Positions 39,572-48,546 of a stretch of 64,000 nucleotides of DNA are shown here, one piece after another. Made by a program: the position numbers and the translations under genes. The notes beneath the pieces were generated by a model. It had not been told where the DNA came from and made no database searches. It saw nothing but the letters and a program-made list of their open reading frames with translations. This DNA comes from Tessaracoccus antarcticus (lineage in GTDB: Bacteria; Actinomycetota; Actinomycetes; Propionibacteriales; Propionibacteriaceae). Location: the NCBI RefSeq assembly GCF_003688855.1, contig NZ_REFW01000001.1, positions 806,001 through 870,000 on the forward strand, written 5' to 3'. Each line of letters begins with the position of its first letter. Position 1 is the first letter of the stretch.

Positions 39572-41015
39572 TGGTCTCTCCCAATCTGATGGCGGCCTCG
39601 ATGCGCGCGAAGGCGGGGTCTCCCACGAACCGTTCGAAGGTGACGATGACGGCGTGGGGTGCGACCGAGCGCACCCGCTGTGCCAGTCCCGACTGGGACA
39701 TGATGAGCGTCGCGTCGGCGGGGACCTCGTTCACCGGGGAGTGGGTGACGGTGACGCCGTAGGGTGCCAGCTTCTTCCTCATGGCGCCGGCCACCATGAC
39801 GCTGGAGCCCATGCCTGCGTCGCAGGCGATGATGAGCGTCCTGACGTCCTTGCCGGCGATGGAGCGGGTGGCAGTCATGACCGGTGCTGTGGCGGAGCTG
39901 CCGGATTCCTGCATCACCTCGTCGTGGGCCGTTTCCGTGGTCACTTCGTCAGCGACGTCCTTGCCGCGGCCGAAGCCGAACAGTACGGCCGCCACGAAGA
40001 AGGACACCACCGTGGCTGCCAGGACCGAGCCGTACACCGGGAGAAGGCCCCCACGGGGTGCGACCAGCGTGTAGGCGATGATGCTGCCCGGCGAGGCAGG
40101 GGCCACGAGGCCCGCGCCCAGCACGAGAGCGGTGGCAACCCCCGTCATACCGCCAGCGATGGTGGCCAGGATCATGCGGGGCTTCATGAGGATGTAGGGG
40201 AAGTAGATCTCGTGGATGCCGCCGAAGAAGTGGATGATGACGGAGCCCCACGTGGCCCCCCGCAGCTTGGTGGGGCCGAAGAAGACGAAGGCGAGCAGCA
40301 GGCCGAGGCCAGGGCCGGGGTTGGACTCCAGCATGAACAGGACGGACTTGCCGAGCTCCTGTGACTCCGCAGCACCCAGTGGGGAGAGCACGCCGTGGTT
40401 GATGGCGTTGTTGAGGAACAGGACCTTGGCTGGCTCGATGAAGATGGATGCCAGCGGGAGCAGGGAATGGCCCACGAGCCACCCGACTCCGGATCCGAGC
40501 CAGTCGACGAGCACGCCGACAACGGGCCCAATGCCGACCTTGCCCAGGACGGCCATCACCGCTCCGATGATGCCCAGGGAGAAGTTGTCGACGAGCATCT
40601 CGAATCCGCTGGGGACTTTGCCGTCGATGGCCCTGTCGAACTTCTTCAGCACGTAGGCGGCCAGAGGGCCCATGACCATGGCGCCGAGGAACATCGGGAT
40701 GTCCGCGGCGGCAATGGCGCCCATCGTCGCGAGGGCGCCGATGACGGCGCCGCGCTGGCCGTGGACCATGCGTCCACCGGTGTAGCCGATGAGGATGGGC
40801 AGGAGGAAGGTGATGGTGGGGCCGACGAGTGAGGCCAGCGATTCGTTGGGCAGCCATCCCGTCGGGATGAAGAGGGCAGTGATGAGGCCCCAGGCGATGA
40901 AGGCACCAATGTTCGGCATGATCATGCCGGCGAGGTAGCCGCCGAACCGCTGCACCCGGGCCCGTGCGCCCGTGCCTTCCAGGTTCTTGTTCAGTGTGGC
41001 GTCCGGTAGGGACAT
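39564..41015 (-). CDS. mtlA: PTS mannitol-type EIICB permease
   Basis: 483 residues. The EIIC domain (residues about 20-345) opens with RFGGYLAGMIMPNIGAFIAWGLITALF and has NHGVLSPLGA and GGIHEIYFPYILMKP, characteristic of MtlA. A Ser/Ala linker leads to EIIB (about 385-483) with the phosphorylated Cys in TLIIACDAGMGSSVMVAG. It imports and phosphorylates a hexitol, best guess mannitol. ATG 41015 has AAAGGTGG at the right spacing, so this is the first gene of the operon. Confidence 0.93.
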   Translation of the reverse strand: MSLPDATLNKNLEGTGARARVQRFGGYLAGMIMPNIGAFIAWGLITALFIPTGWLPNESLASLVGPTITFLLPILIGYTGGRMVHGQRGAVIGALATMGAIAAADIPMFLGAMVMGPLAAYVLKKFDRAIDGKVPSGFEMLVDNFSLGIIGAVMAVLGKVGIGPVVGVLVDWLGSGVGWLVGHSLLPLASIFIEPAKVLFLNNAINHGVLSPLGAAESQELGKSVLFMLESNPGPGLGLLLAFVFFGPTKLRGATWGSVIIHFFGGIHEIYFPYILMKPRMILATIAGGMTGVATALVLGAGLVAPASPGSIIAYTLVAPRGGLLPVYGSVLAATVVSFFVAAVLFGFGRGKDVADEVTTETAHDEVMQESGSSATAPVMTATRSIAGKDVRTLIIACDAGMGSSVMVAGAMRKKLAPYGVTVTHSPVNEVPADATLIMSQSGLAQRVRSVAPHAVIVTFERFVGDPAFARIEAAIRLGETIE

Positions 41016-41076
41016 CTCACACCACCTTTCGTTGACGTCCTTGTCAGTGATGCCGCTGTTGCGGACTCATACGGAC

Positions 41077-41105
41077 ATCTTGCTCCCCGTTTGAGTCCAT
41101 GTCAA
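41077..41105 (-). promoter_or_regulatory. Promoter of the polyol PTS operon
   Basis: On the minus strand, a consensus -35 TTGACA (41105-41100), a 17-bp spacer and -10 CAAGAT (41082-41077). An 8-bp inverted repeat CCCGTTTG/CAAACGGG (41086-41093 and 41120-41127) encloses the -35, and GTTTC-TGTTTC direct repeats lie just upstream (41111-41123). These are candidate DeoR sites. Confidence 0.7.
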
Positions 41106-41201
41106 CCATGAAACAGAAACAAACGGGCATGAGTTCCGTGATGGCGAAGGAAATCCGGATCTGAACGGCAGGCGGACAGGCGCAAGCCGTGGGACACGTG
41201 A

Positions 41202-41876
41202 TCAGGCAGTGCGGAGGCGCAGGGAGATCTGTCCGTTGGTCTCCACCTGCCACTCGACCTGGGAGAGGTCGCCCACCACGGCGTCGGCTGCGAGCTCGTC
41301 GTGGCGTTTCGTGGAGGCAATGCCCAGCACGGGGCAGCCGGCGGCGCGGGCGGCAGCGATGCCTGCGGGTGCGTCCTCCACGACCAGCGCACGGGCGGGA
41401 TGAACCCCCAGAAGTTTGGCGGCCAGAAGGAAGCTGTCCGGGGCGGGCTTGCCATCTGCCACGTGGTCGCGGGTCACGATGACATCGGGGAACGGCAGGT
41501 CCGCGGCACTCAGCCGGGCCCGCATCAGGTCGGTGGTGCAGGAGGTGGCGATGGCCACCCCTGTGCGAGGCAGGGTCGTGAATGCCTCACGCGCACCCGG
41601 CAACGCGACGACGCCCTCGGTGTCGGTGACCTCGAGTACTTCGATCCGCTCCGTGGCGGCAACCACGTGTTCCGGGGGCAGCAGCGCCTCGGAGACGGCG
41701 GCGCTTGGCATACCCAACAGGTGGGGGAGACGGTCCAGACGGATGCCGAACTCTTCCGCCCACCGCTCGTAGGAGCGCACCATCGCCACGTGGGAGTCGA
41801 TGAGGGTGCCGTCGAGGTCGAAGATGACCGCGTCGAACGATGCCCCCACGAGGGGATTGTGGGGCTGGGGTGTCAC
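41202..41876 (-). CDS. HAD-family sugar phosphatase / beta-phosphoglucomutase-like
   Basis: 224 residues from GTG 41876, overlapping the crgA stop (GTGA). HAD motifs: I DAVIFDLDGTLIDSH, II IATSCTT, III/IV DGKPAPDSFLLAAKLLG..ALVVEDAPAGIAAARAAG. The cap domain and KPAPD match the YcjU/GPP/sugar-phosphatase group. It may remove phosphate from sugar phosphates that build up from the neighbouring polyol PTS, but it is transcribed with crgA rather than with that operon. Confidence 0.88.
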   Translation of the reverse strand: MTPQPHNPLVGASFDAVIFDLDGTLIDSHVAMVRSYERWAEEFGIRLDRLPHLLGMPSAAVSEALLPPEHVVAATERIEVLEVTDTEGVVALPGAREAFTTLPRTGVAIATSCTTDLMRARLSAADLPFPDVIVTRDHVADGKPAPDSFLLAAKLLGVHPARALVVEDAPAGIAAARAAGCPVLGIASTKRHDELAADAVVGDLSQVEWQVETNGQISLRLRTA

Positions 41877-42157
41877 TTCCAGAGCGTCATGAGGGAGAAG
41901 CTGGCGACGATCAGCCCGAGGCCGATGGCGACGTTCCAGTCACCCAGCGACTGCATGAAGCCGATTGAGTTGCCGGCGAGGTTGTAGACAACCATCCACA
42001 GCACTCCCAGGAGGCCGACGGGGATGAACACCCACGGAACCCAGTTTCGTTGGGCGCCGGAAAGGCGCTGTCGCTCGCTGCGTAGCTCGGCGTCCTCGAC
42101 AGAGCTTGTGTGCTGCTGCTTCGACTTGGCCTGCTTGCGTACCTTGGACTCGGGCAC
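41873..42157 (-). CDS. crgA: Cell division protein CrgA
   Basis: 94 residues from GTG 42157, with GGAGGA directly upstream. A charged N-terminus (PESKVRKQAK...) is followed by two membrane helices (WVPWVFIPVGLLGVLWMVVYNL and WNVAIGLGLIVASFSLMTLW) with the short extracellular loop AGNSIGFMQSLG, the CrgA pattern. In Mycobacterium it links FtsZ-ring proteins to PBPs. Its place at the end of the pknB cluster is as in Mycobacterium. Confidence 0.95.
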   Translation of the reverse strand: MPESKVRKQAKSKQQHTSSVEDAELRSERQRLSGAQRNWVPWVFIPVGLLGVLWMVVYNLAGNSIGFMQSLGDWNVAIGLGLIVASFSLMTLWK

Positions 42158-42246
42158 TGGTCCTCCTTCATTGGCACTCAGAAGGGTAATCCAGCAAAGC
42201 CGAAACCCCAGCATCGGGGTTCTCCGGCGCGGGCTAGTCTGGGCAG

Positions 42247-43020
42247 ATGGGCAACTCTCTGGCTCGGTTCACCGCGCACGCATCGCGGGCGTCGTCGCGC
42301 GCCGGCGGCCGCCCGCGGTCGCTGCGGGGTCGCCTCGTGACGGTGAGTGTCTGCCTCCTGGCCGGATTCATGATCACCGTCAGCGCGTTGAATGCGCGGG
42401 GGACCGATCTGCGCTCGGACCGTACCGCCAGCATGCGCGAACTGGTGGCCGCCCAGGCGGGACGCAACGAGGAGCTCCGCCAGAGTGCGGATGAGTTGCG
42501 CGCCGAGGTGGAGGACCTGACCGCACGGATGGACGGCGGCAAGGACCTCACCGATGCGCTGCGTCTGGCAGGCCTGGAGGCCTCCACGGAGCCGGTCGCC
42601 GGTCCCGGGGTGCGTGTGACCCTTGACGATGCACCGCTGGAGGTCAAGCCTGCGGGCGTGGACGACGATGCGCTCGTGGTCCACCAGCAGGACATTCAGG
42701 CCGTCGTCAACGCCCTGTGGGCGGGGGGTGCGGAGGCCATGACCATCCAGGGGCAGCGGGTGGTGGCCACCACGGGTATCAAGTGCGTCGGCAACTCCGT
42801 CGTCCTGCACGGTGTGCCCTACGCCCCGCCCTACGTCATCGAGGCCATCGGTGACGCGGACTCCATGGAACGCTCCCTGGATGACTCCGATGCGGTGCGG
42901 ATCTACCAGCAGTACGTGGTGGCCTACGGCCTCGGGTATTCCTTCGAGGTGGACGAGTCATTGGAGGCGCCCGCGTTCAGCGGCGCCATCGGCGTGCGCC
43001 AGGCCCAGCGCACCCGCTGA
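42247..43020 (+). CDS. DUF881-family membrane-anchored protein
   Basis: 257 residues. A basic N-terminus and one membrane helix (LVTVSVCLLAGFMITVSAL) are followed by a short coiled coil (RNEELRQSADELRAEVEDLTARM) and the DUF881 domain (GPGVRVTLDDAP, VHQQDIQAVVNALWAGGAEAMTIQGQRV, CVGNSVVLHGVPYAPPYVIEAIGD). Probably outside the membrane. Homologous to the gene between crgA and trpG in Mycobacterium (Rv0012). Role in division is suspected but not known. Confidence 0.92.
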   Translation: MGNSLARFTAHASRASSRAGGRPRSLRGRLVTVSVCLLAGFMITVSALNARGTDLRSDRTASMRELVAAQAGRNEELRQSADELRAEVEDLTARMDGGKDLTDALRLAGLEASTEPVAGPGVRVTLDDAPLEVKPAGVDDDALVVHQQDIQAVVNALWAGGAEAMTIQGQRVVATTGIKCVGNSVVLHGVPYAPPYVIEAIGDADSMERSLDDSDAVRIYQQYVVAYGLGYSFEVDESLEAPAFSGAIGVRQAQRTR

Positions 43021-43116
43021 ACACCCGCTGGCGATCGCGCTGCCCGGGATGTGACCGCGGCCTTTGGTGAGGTGGGCGCTCCGGTGGCCCGGAGAACTTG
43101 GTGCGACAATTGCGGC

Positions 43117-43755
43117 GTGCCCCGCATCCTCGTCATCGACAACTACGACTCGTTCGTCCACAACATCGTCTCCTACCTGCGGCAGCTCGGCGCCGAGGTG
43201 GACGTCTGGCGCAACGACGATGAGCGCTTCGATGCCATCACCTGGCGCGACGGTTGGGACGGGGTGCTGATCTCCCCCGGTCCCGGAACCCCTGAGAAGG
43301 CGGGTGTCTGCGTCGAGGTGGTGCATCAGTTGGGCGGGGTCATCCCCCTGTTCGGGGTGTGTCTGGGTCTGCAGGTCATGGGGGTCGCGCTCGGCGGTGT
43401 CGTCGACCGCGCCCCGGAGTTGTTGCACGGCAAGGTCTCCGACGTCTTCCACGACGGGGTGGGCGTCTTTTCTGGACTGCCGTCGCCGGTGAGTGCCACC
43501 CGGTACCACTCGCTGGCCATCACGCCGGACTCACTGCCCGATGACCTCGTGGTCACGGCGCGAACCGCCTCGGGCGTCATCATGGCTGTGCGGCACCGGA
43601 CCTGGCCCATGGAGGCCGTGCAGTTCCACCCTGAGTCGGTGCTGACGCAGGGCGGCTACCAGATGCTGGCCAACTGGCTGGCCGAGTGCGGCGACGCCGA
43701 CGCCCCGCGCAGGGCCGTCGGCATGTCGCCGCTGGTGTCGACCAGCCTCAGCTGA
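43117..43755 (+). CDS. Glutamine amidotransferase, anthranilate/aminodeoxychorismate synthase component II
   Basis: 212 residues from GTG 43117. Class I amidotransferase with ILVIDNYDSFVHNIVSYL, oxyanion region SPGPGTPEKAG, nucleophile Cys in PLFGVCLGLQVMG and the His-Glu pair in AVQFHPESVLTQGG. It supplies ammonia to the chorismate-converting partner, which is not in the window, so trpG and pabA cannot be told apart; the position is that of Rv0013 (trpG/pabA). A GACAAT box 6 bp before the GTG and the lack of a ribosome site suggest a leaderless mRNA. Confidence 0.93.
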   Translation: MPRILVIDNYDSFVHNIVSYLRQLGAEVDVWRNDDERFDAITWRDGWDGVLISPGPGTPEKAGVCVEVVHQLGGVIPLFGVCLGLQVMGVALGGVVDRAPELLHGKVSDVFHDGVGVFSGLPSPVSATRYHSLAITPDSLPDDLVVTARTASGVIMAVRHRTWPMEAVQFHPESVLTQGGYQMLANWLAECGDADAPRRAVGMSPLVSTSLS

Positions 43756-43758
43756 GAC

Positions 43759-45660
43759 TCAGCCGTTTCCGCCGTCGGCCGTTGCGGTGGGAGTCGGGGT
43801 CGGCTCGGGTGTCTCCGCGGGGGTGGGCTCCGGCGTGGTCTCCGTGGGGGTGGGCTCCGGGGTGGTCTCCGTGGGGGTGGGCTCGGGTGTGGTCTCCGGT
43901 GGCGGGGGAGGGGTGACCACGGCTGGCGCCACGGCGATTCTCACCTCGATGGTGTCTGCGCGATCCAAAGCACTGCCGGAGCGTGGGAACTGGTCGAAGA
44001 CCTTGCCGGGTGGCTGCTCGTCTGTCTCCACCTCTTTGACGTCGAGCACCTTCGTGAAGCCCGACTGCTTGGCAAGATCGGCGGCCTCGTCCTCCGAGAA
44101 GCCGATCAGCTGCGGCACGATGGACTTCCCGGTGGCAATGGTGAGCTTCACCACGGTCTCGGGTGCCACGGCAGCTCCGGGCTGCGGGTCGGAGGCGACG
44201 ACGTCACCCTGCTTGGCGGTGGGGTCCTCCGTCGCGGGATCGGCATCGGTTGTTGACACGTTGTCGAATCCTGCATCCTGCAGCGCGCGTCTGGCGTCCG
44301 CCTCCGTCATGCCCACCAGATCCGCGGGAATGACCTTGGTGTCAGGTCCGGTGCTGACTTTGAGTGTCACCACACTGTCCTTGACCGCCTGCTGGCCACC
44401 CTCGGGTGTCTGCTCCACCACCTTGCCCTTGTTCTCCTCCGTGCCCATCACCTCGACCACCTCGGAACGGAGATCCCCGTTCTTGATGGTGTTCTGGGCG
44501 CTGATCTGGTCCTGTCCCACGACGGTGGGGACCTGCACCATGACCGGCGCAGGGGGAGTGGGGTTCATGATGGTGTTGACGGCGTAAGCCATCCCCGCCA
44601 GCAACAGCACGGCGAGGACGATCAGCACGATCAACCCCTTGCGGGACTTCTTCTCCGGCTCGTCCTCCTCCACCTCGACGGGGGAGGGGGAGGTGGCCAC
44701 GGCGACGGGCGCGGCCGGTACGGCGGCGCGACGTGCTGTGGCGGTCGGGTCGTTGGCCATCACGGCGGTGGCGTCCTCGGCGCCCGCAGCCGTCATCAGG
44801 GCATGCACGGGCTCGTGGTTCATGGCGCGCAGCACGTCGGCGCGCATTTCGCGGGCGTCCTGGTAGCGATCGTCGGCGCTCTTGGCCAGGGCCTTCAGGG
44901 TCACGGCGTCCATGCCGGGGGTGACCTCGGGGTCCCGCTGGCTGGGTGGCACCGGGGCCTCGCGCACGTGCTGGTAGGCCACGCTGACGGGGGAGTCGCC
45001 CTTGAACGGCGGCTCGGAGACCAGCAGTTCGTAGAGGAGGCAGCCGACGGAGTACAAGTCGGAACGCTGGTCCACCTTCTCACCGCGGGCCTGCTCGGGA
45101 GAGAGGTACTGGGCGGTGCCGATGACGGCCGCCGTCTGCGTCATCGTGGCGGAGGTGTCTGCCACGGCGCGCGCGATGCCGAAGTCCATGACCTTCACGG
45201 AACCCGTCGGGGTCAGCATGACGTTGGCGGGCTTGATGTCGCGGTGGATGATGCCGGCGCGGTGGCTGTAGTCGAGGCCATCGAGCACAGCGGCCGTGAA
45301 CTCCAGAGCGCGCTCAGGCAGAATCTTGCGGCCGTCGCGGAGGACGTCGCGCAGGGTGACGCCCTCGACGAGTTCCATGACGATGTAGGGCACTGATACC
45401 TGCGACGACGGGTCAAGTTCCTCGCCCGTGTCGTAGACGGCCACGATGTTGGGATGGTTCAGGCCGGCCGCGGACTGCGCCTCGCGACGGAAACGGGCCT
45501 GGAATGTCGGGTCACTGGCCAGGTCGATGCGGAGCCGTTTGACGGCAACGTCGCGCTCCAGTCGGGTGTCGCGCGCACGCCACACCTCGGCCATGCCGCC
45601 GCGTCCGATGATCTGGTCGAGCTCGTAGCGTCCTCCGAGCAGCGTTCCACGCTGAGTCAT
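43759..45660 (-). CDS. pknB: Ser/Thr protein kinase PknB with three PASTA domains
   Basis: 633 residues from ATG 45660 (AAAGGA upstream). The kinase domain (1 to about 275) has the Gly loop IIGRGGMAEVW, catalytic HRDIKPANVM, DFG in VMDFGIARA and an activation loop with Thr residues. Then come a linker, one membrane helix (GLIVLIVLAVLLLAGMAYAV), three extracellular PASTA domains that would sense muropeptides or lipid II, and a Pro/Thr/Glu-rich repeat tail. PknB controls cell wall growth and division; its phosphatase is encoded in the same cluster. The separate pknA of Mycobacterium is missing here. Confidence 0.95.
   Translation of the reverse strand: MTQRGTLLGGRYELDQIIGRGGMAEVWRARDTRLERDVAVKRLRIDLASDPTFQARFRREAQSAAGLNHPNIVAVYDTGEELDPSSQVSVPYIVMELVEGVTLRDVLRDGRKILPERALEFTAAVLDGLDYSHRAGIIHRDIKPANVMLTPTGSVKVMDFGIARAVADTSATMTQTAAVIGTAQYLSPEQARGEKVDQRSDLYSVGCLLYELLVSEPPFKGDSPVSVAYQHVREAPVPPSQRDPEVTPGMDAVTLKALAKSADDRYQDAREMRADVLRAMNHEPVHALMTAAGAEDATAVMANDPTATARRAAVPAAPVAVATSPSPVEVEEDEPEKKSRKGLIVLIVLAVLLLAGMAYAVNTIMNPTPPAPVMVQVPTVVGQDQISAQNTIKNGDLRSEVVEVMGTEENKGKVVEQTPEGGQQAVKDSVVTLKVSTGPDTKVIPADLVGMTEADARRALQDAGFDNVSTTDADPATEDPTAKQGDVVASDPQPGAAVAPETVVKLTIATGKSIVPQLIGFSEDEAADLAKQSGFTKVLDVKEVETDEQPPGKVFDQFPRSGSALDRADTIEVRIAVAPAVVTPPPPPETTPEPTPTETTPEPTPTETTPEPTPAETPEPTPTPTATADGGNG
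43819..43899 (-). repeat. 27-bp tandem repeats in the 3' end of pknB
   Basis: Three close copies of a 27-bp unit (core GTGGGGGTGGGCTCCG on the plus strand) encoding the 9-residue repeat PTETTPEPT, probably a cell-wall-spanning spacer. Prone to change in copy number. Confidence 0.8.
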
Positions 45661-45727
45661 CGAATGGGTCCTTTCGGTCGAACAGAGCCCATTGTGGAGC
45701 AAGAGGCTGTGCGTCGGGCAACCAATG

Positions 45728-47155
45728 TCATCGGAGGGCCTCCAGTATGGCCTTGAAGATCGGGGCGGCAACCCTGCCCCCGGAAATGTCGTCACGTTCG
45801 ACGTCCGCGCTCTGCACGAAAGCCACCACGGCCACCTTGGGGTCCTTGGCGTACCCGATGAACCAGGCGTAGGGCGGTCGGTCGGGATCGGACTGGGCGG
45901 TGCCGGTCTTTCCCCCGATCGTCATGCCGTCGATGCGGGCGGGACGGCCGGTTCCGTCGGCGACCACCGACTCCATCATCTGCTGCATGAGCTGCGCGTT
46001 GGATTCGCTCAGCGGCTGCGACAACTCGTGGGGCTCCATGGAGCGCACCACCTTCAGGTCGGCTCCGGTGACGGTGCGCACCACGTGGGGCTGCATCATG
46101 TGGCCGTCGTTGGCGATGGCTGCCACCACCTGCAGCATCTGCAGGGGGGAGGCGGCGACGTCGAACTGGCCGATGGCCGACAGCGCGGTCTGCGCCTCAT
46201 CGATCTCGGCGGGGAACCGGCTCGCCGCGGCGGGCAGGTCGATGGTGGGCTCGGCGTTGAACCCGAAGGCCTCCGCCGCGGCCCGGAGCTTTTCACTGCC
46301 CAACTCCATGCCCAGGTTGCCGAACGCCGTGTTGCAGGAGGTGACCAGCGCCTGCTCCAGCGTGACGGTGGTGCCGCCGCAGTTGGTGGAGTTGCCCATG
46401 GAACGGTTGGAGTTGGGCAGCGGGAGTGACTGCGGCGACTGCAGCTCGGAGGACGGAAGCATCCCGTTCTCGAGCGCGGCGGCGGCCGTGACCAGCTTGA
46501 ACGTGGATCCCGGTGGGAACACCTCGCGAACCGCCCGGTTCTTCAACGGTTCGTCCTTGGCGTTCAACAGCTCATCCCAGGCGACGCGCTCTTGTGTGAG
46601 GTCCAGCGTGGACAGACGGTTGGGGTCGTAGGTGGGGGCGGAGACGAGTGCGAGGATCTCGCCGGTCTCCCAGTCCATGGCGATGGCCGCGCCCTGCTTG
46701 TCGCCGAGCGCATCCACGGCGGCCTGCTGGGCCGCGGGGTTCAGCGTGGTCGACAGGTTGGCGCCCTGGCGCTGGCGGCCGACGAGGAGGTCGATGATGC
46801 GGCTCACCGCCTGGCTGGACCCGGTGCCGGACAGCTCCTCGTTGTACTGCTTCTCCAGCTCGCTGCGCGCGTAGTCGTAGGAGTACCAGCCCGTCACCGA
46901 CGACCACGTGTCGCCCTTGGGGTAGCTGCGTGCGTAGGGGAACCGGCCCTCGGAGGGGTTGGTGATGGCGATGGGGGTGTTGCCCACGAGAATGGCGCCG
47001 CGGTCGCTGGCGAACTCGGCGTCGCGCACCCGGCGGTTCCGGGGGTCGGCGTTCAGTTCGTTGGTGCGCACCACGGAGATCCAGGTGATGTTCAGCAGCA
47101 GCGCCGCCATCATGAGCGAGATGAAGATGCTCACCTTGCGCAGGGGACCGTTCAT
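45728..47155 (-). CDS. pbpA: Class B penicillin-binding protein PbpA
   Basis: 475 residues. One N-terminal membrane helix, a non-catalytic linker domain, then the transpeptidase with SxxK in PPGSTFKLVTA, SxN in TSCNTAFG and KTG in GGKTGTAQ. It cross-links peptidoglycan, probably paired with the RodA glycosyltransferase encoded just before it; the ATG overlaps the rodA stop by 4 bp. Confidence 0.95.
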   Translation of the reverse strand: MNGPLRKVSIFISLMMAALLLNITWISVVRTNELNADPRNRRVRDAEFASDRGAILVGNTPIAITNPSEGRFPYARSYPKGDTWSSVTGWYSYDYARSELEKQYNEELSGTGSSQAVSRIIDLLVGRQRQGANLSTTLNPAAQQAAVDALGDKQGAAIAMDWETGEILALVSAPTYDPNRLSTLDLTQERVAWDELLNAKDEPLKNRAVREVFPPGSTFKLVTAAAALENGMLPSSELQSPQSLPLPNSNRSMGNSTNCGGTTVTLEQALVTSCNTAFGNLGMELGSEKLRAAAEAFGFNAEPTIDLPAAASRFPAEIDEAQTALSAIGQFDVAASPLQMLQVVAAIANDGHMMQPHVVRTVTGADLKVVRSMEPHELSQPLSESNAQLMQQMMESVVADGTGRPARIDGMTIGGKTGTAQSDPDRPPYAWFIGYAKDPKVAVVAFVQSADVERDDISGGRVAAPIFKAILEALR

Positions 47156-48546
47156 CGGGTGATCACCGCCGTGGCGTCGTCAGGTGTGAGGAGTTCCTGC
47201 GGGGTCGCGGTGGCTATCTGTGGCATGCGCGCCCGGTGCGAGATCACCATGAGTATCCCGATGATCATCCAGTTGGCCACCAGCGACGATCCACCCTGGG
47301 ACATGAAGGGTGTGGTGAGACCGGTCAGCGGCAGCAGCCGGGTGATGCCGCCGACGATGGCGAACACCTGCAGGGAGAACACGAACGCCAGGCCACCGGC
47401 CAGAAGTTTCCCGAAGCCGTCGGGGCACAGCAGTGCAGCCTTCATGCCGCGGGCGGAGATGAGGGCGTAGACCATGACGACCGCCATGAGACCCAGGATG
47501 CCGAGCTCCTCGCCGAGGGCACCGGCGATGAAGTCGCTCTTGGCCAGTGGTGTCAGTCCGGGGCGGCCCATGCCCCAGCCCCGTCCGAACAACCCGCCCC
47601 ACGCGTACCCGAACTGGGCGCTGATGATCTGCAGGTTGGCGTCGTAATTGCTGAAGGGGTCGAGCCAGGCGTTGACGCGGCGGGGCACATGGTTGGTGAA
47701 GTTGTAGGCCAGGAACCCTGCGACGATGAACATCACGCCCGCCAGCAGTGGCCACGCCGGGCGCTGCGTCGCGATGTAGATCATCACGGTGAACAGGCCG
47801 AAGAACAGCAGTGCGGTGCCGAGGTCGTTCTGGAACACCATGATGCCGAGGGCGGCGATCCACATGAGGGCGATCGGTCCCAGGTCTCGTGCGCGCGGGA
47901 AGTCGAGCCCCATGAAGCGCTTGCCCGCGAGCGCCAGTACGTCGCGCTTCTCGTAGAAGTAGGCGGCGAAGGCCACAGCCAGCAGGATCTTGGCCACCTC
48001 AGCCGGCTGGAAGCTGTACCCGAAGACCCGGATCCAGATCTGGGCGCCACCGAGCGCGATGCCGAGTCCCGGGATGAGTGGCAGCAGCAACAGCGCGACG
48101 CCGGCGATGAACAGGAGGTACGGGTAGCGCTGGAGGCGGCGATGGTCCCGGACCAGGATCAGTACCCCGATGAACAACACGATTCCCAGGGACGTCCACA
48201 GCAGCTGTGACGCGACGTCATTCCTGGGCGGGTCCGGGATCTGGTCGATCCGGGCAATCATCGCCAGCCCCAGCCCGTTGAGGAGAAACACGCACGGCAG
48301 GATCACAGGATCCGCCCACGGTGTCAGGAATCGGACGAACAGGTGGGCCACGAGTCCCAAGCCGTACCAGAGACCCGCCACGAGAGGGAGGTTCGGCGGC
48401 AGGGAGTTGTACAGGGCCAGGTGTGTCATGATCCAGCCGGCCAGCCCGAAGGAACAGGCAAGCAGGATGAGCAGCAGTTCAACGTTGCGGCGCTGGAGGT
48501 GGACCACCACCTCGCCGGTGGCAGCCGGTTGCCTGGGAACAGACAT
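47152..48546 (-). CDS. rodA: RodA/FtsW/SpoVE peptidoglycan glycosyltransferase
   Basis: 464 residues with about 12 membrane helices. SEDS-family marks include GAQIWIRVFGYSFQPAEVAKI, MVFQNDLGTALLFFG, the catalytic Asp region in the long loop (RVNAWLDPFSNYDANLQIISAQFGYAWGG) and the end TGLTTPFMSQGGSSLVANW. It polymerises lipid II strands together with PbpA. The ATG shares a base with the pstP stop (TGATG). Confidence 0.95.
   Translation of the reverse strand: MSVPRQPAATGEVVVHLQRRNVELLLILLACSFGLAGWIMTHLALYNSLPPNLPLVAGLWYGLGLVAHLFVRFLTPWADPVILPCVFLLNGLGLAMIARIDQIPDPPRNDVASQLLWTSLGIVLFIGVLILVRDHRRLQRYPYLLFIAGVALLLLPLIPGLGIALGGAQIWIRVFGYSFQPAEVAKILLAVAFAAYFYEKRDVLALAGKRFMGLDFPRARDLGPIALMWIAALGIMVFQNDLGTALLFFGLFTVMIYIATQRPAWPLLAGVMFIVAGFLAYNFTNHVPRRVNAWLDPFSNYDANLQIISAQFGYAWGGLFGRGWGMGRPGLTPLAKSDFIAGALGEELGILGLMAVVMVYALISARGMKAALLCPDGFGKLLAGGLAFVFSLQVFAIVGGITRLLPLTGLTTPFMSQGGSSLVANWMIIGILMVISHRARMPQIATATPQELLTPDDATAVITR

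Noticed and set aside
43787-43920. Regular 27-bp repeats resembling a short repeat array
   Set aside because: They have no spacers and code a Pro/Thr repeat in frame in pknB; not a CRISPR array.
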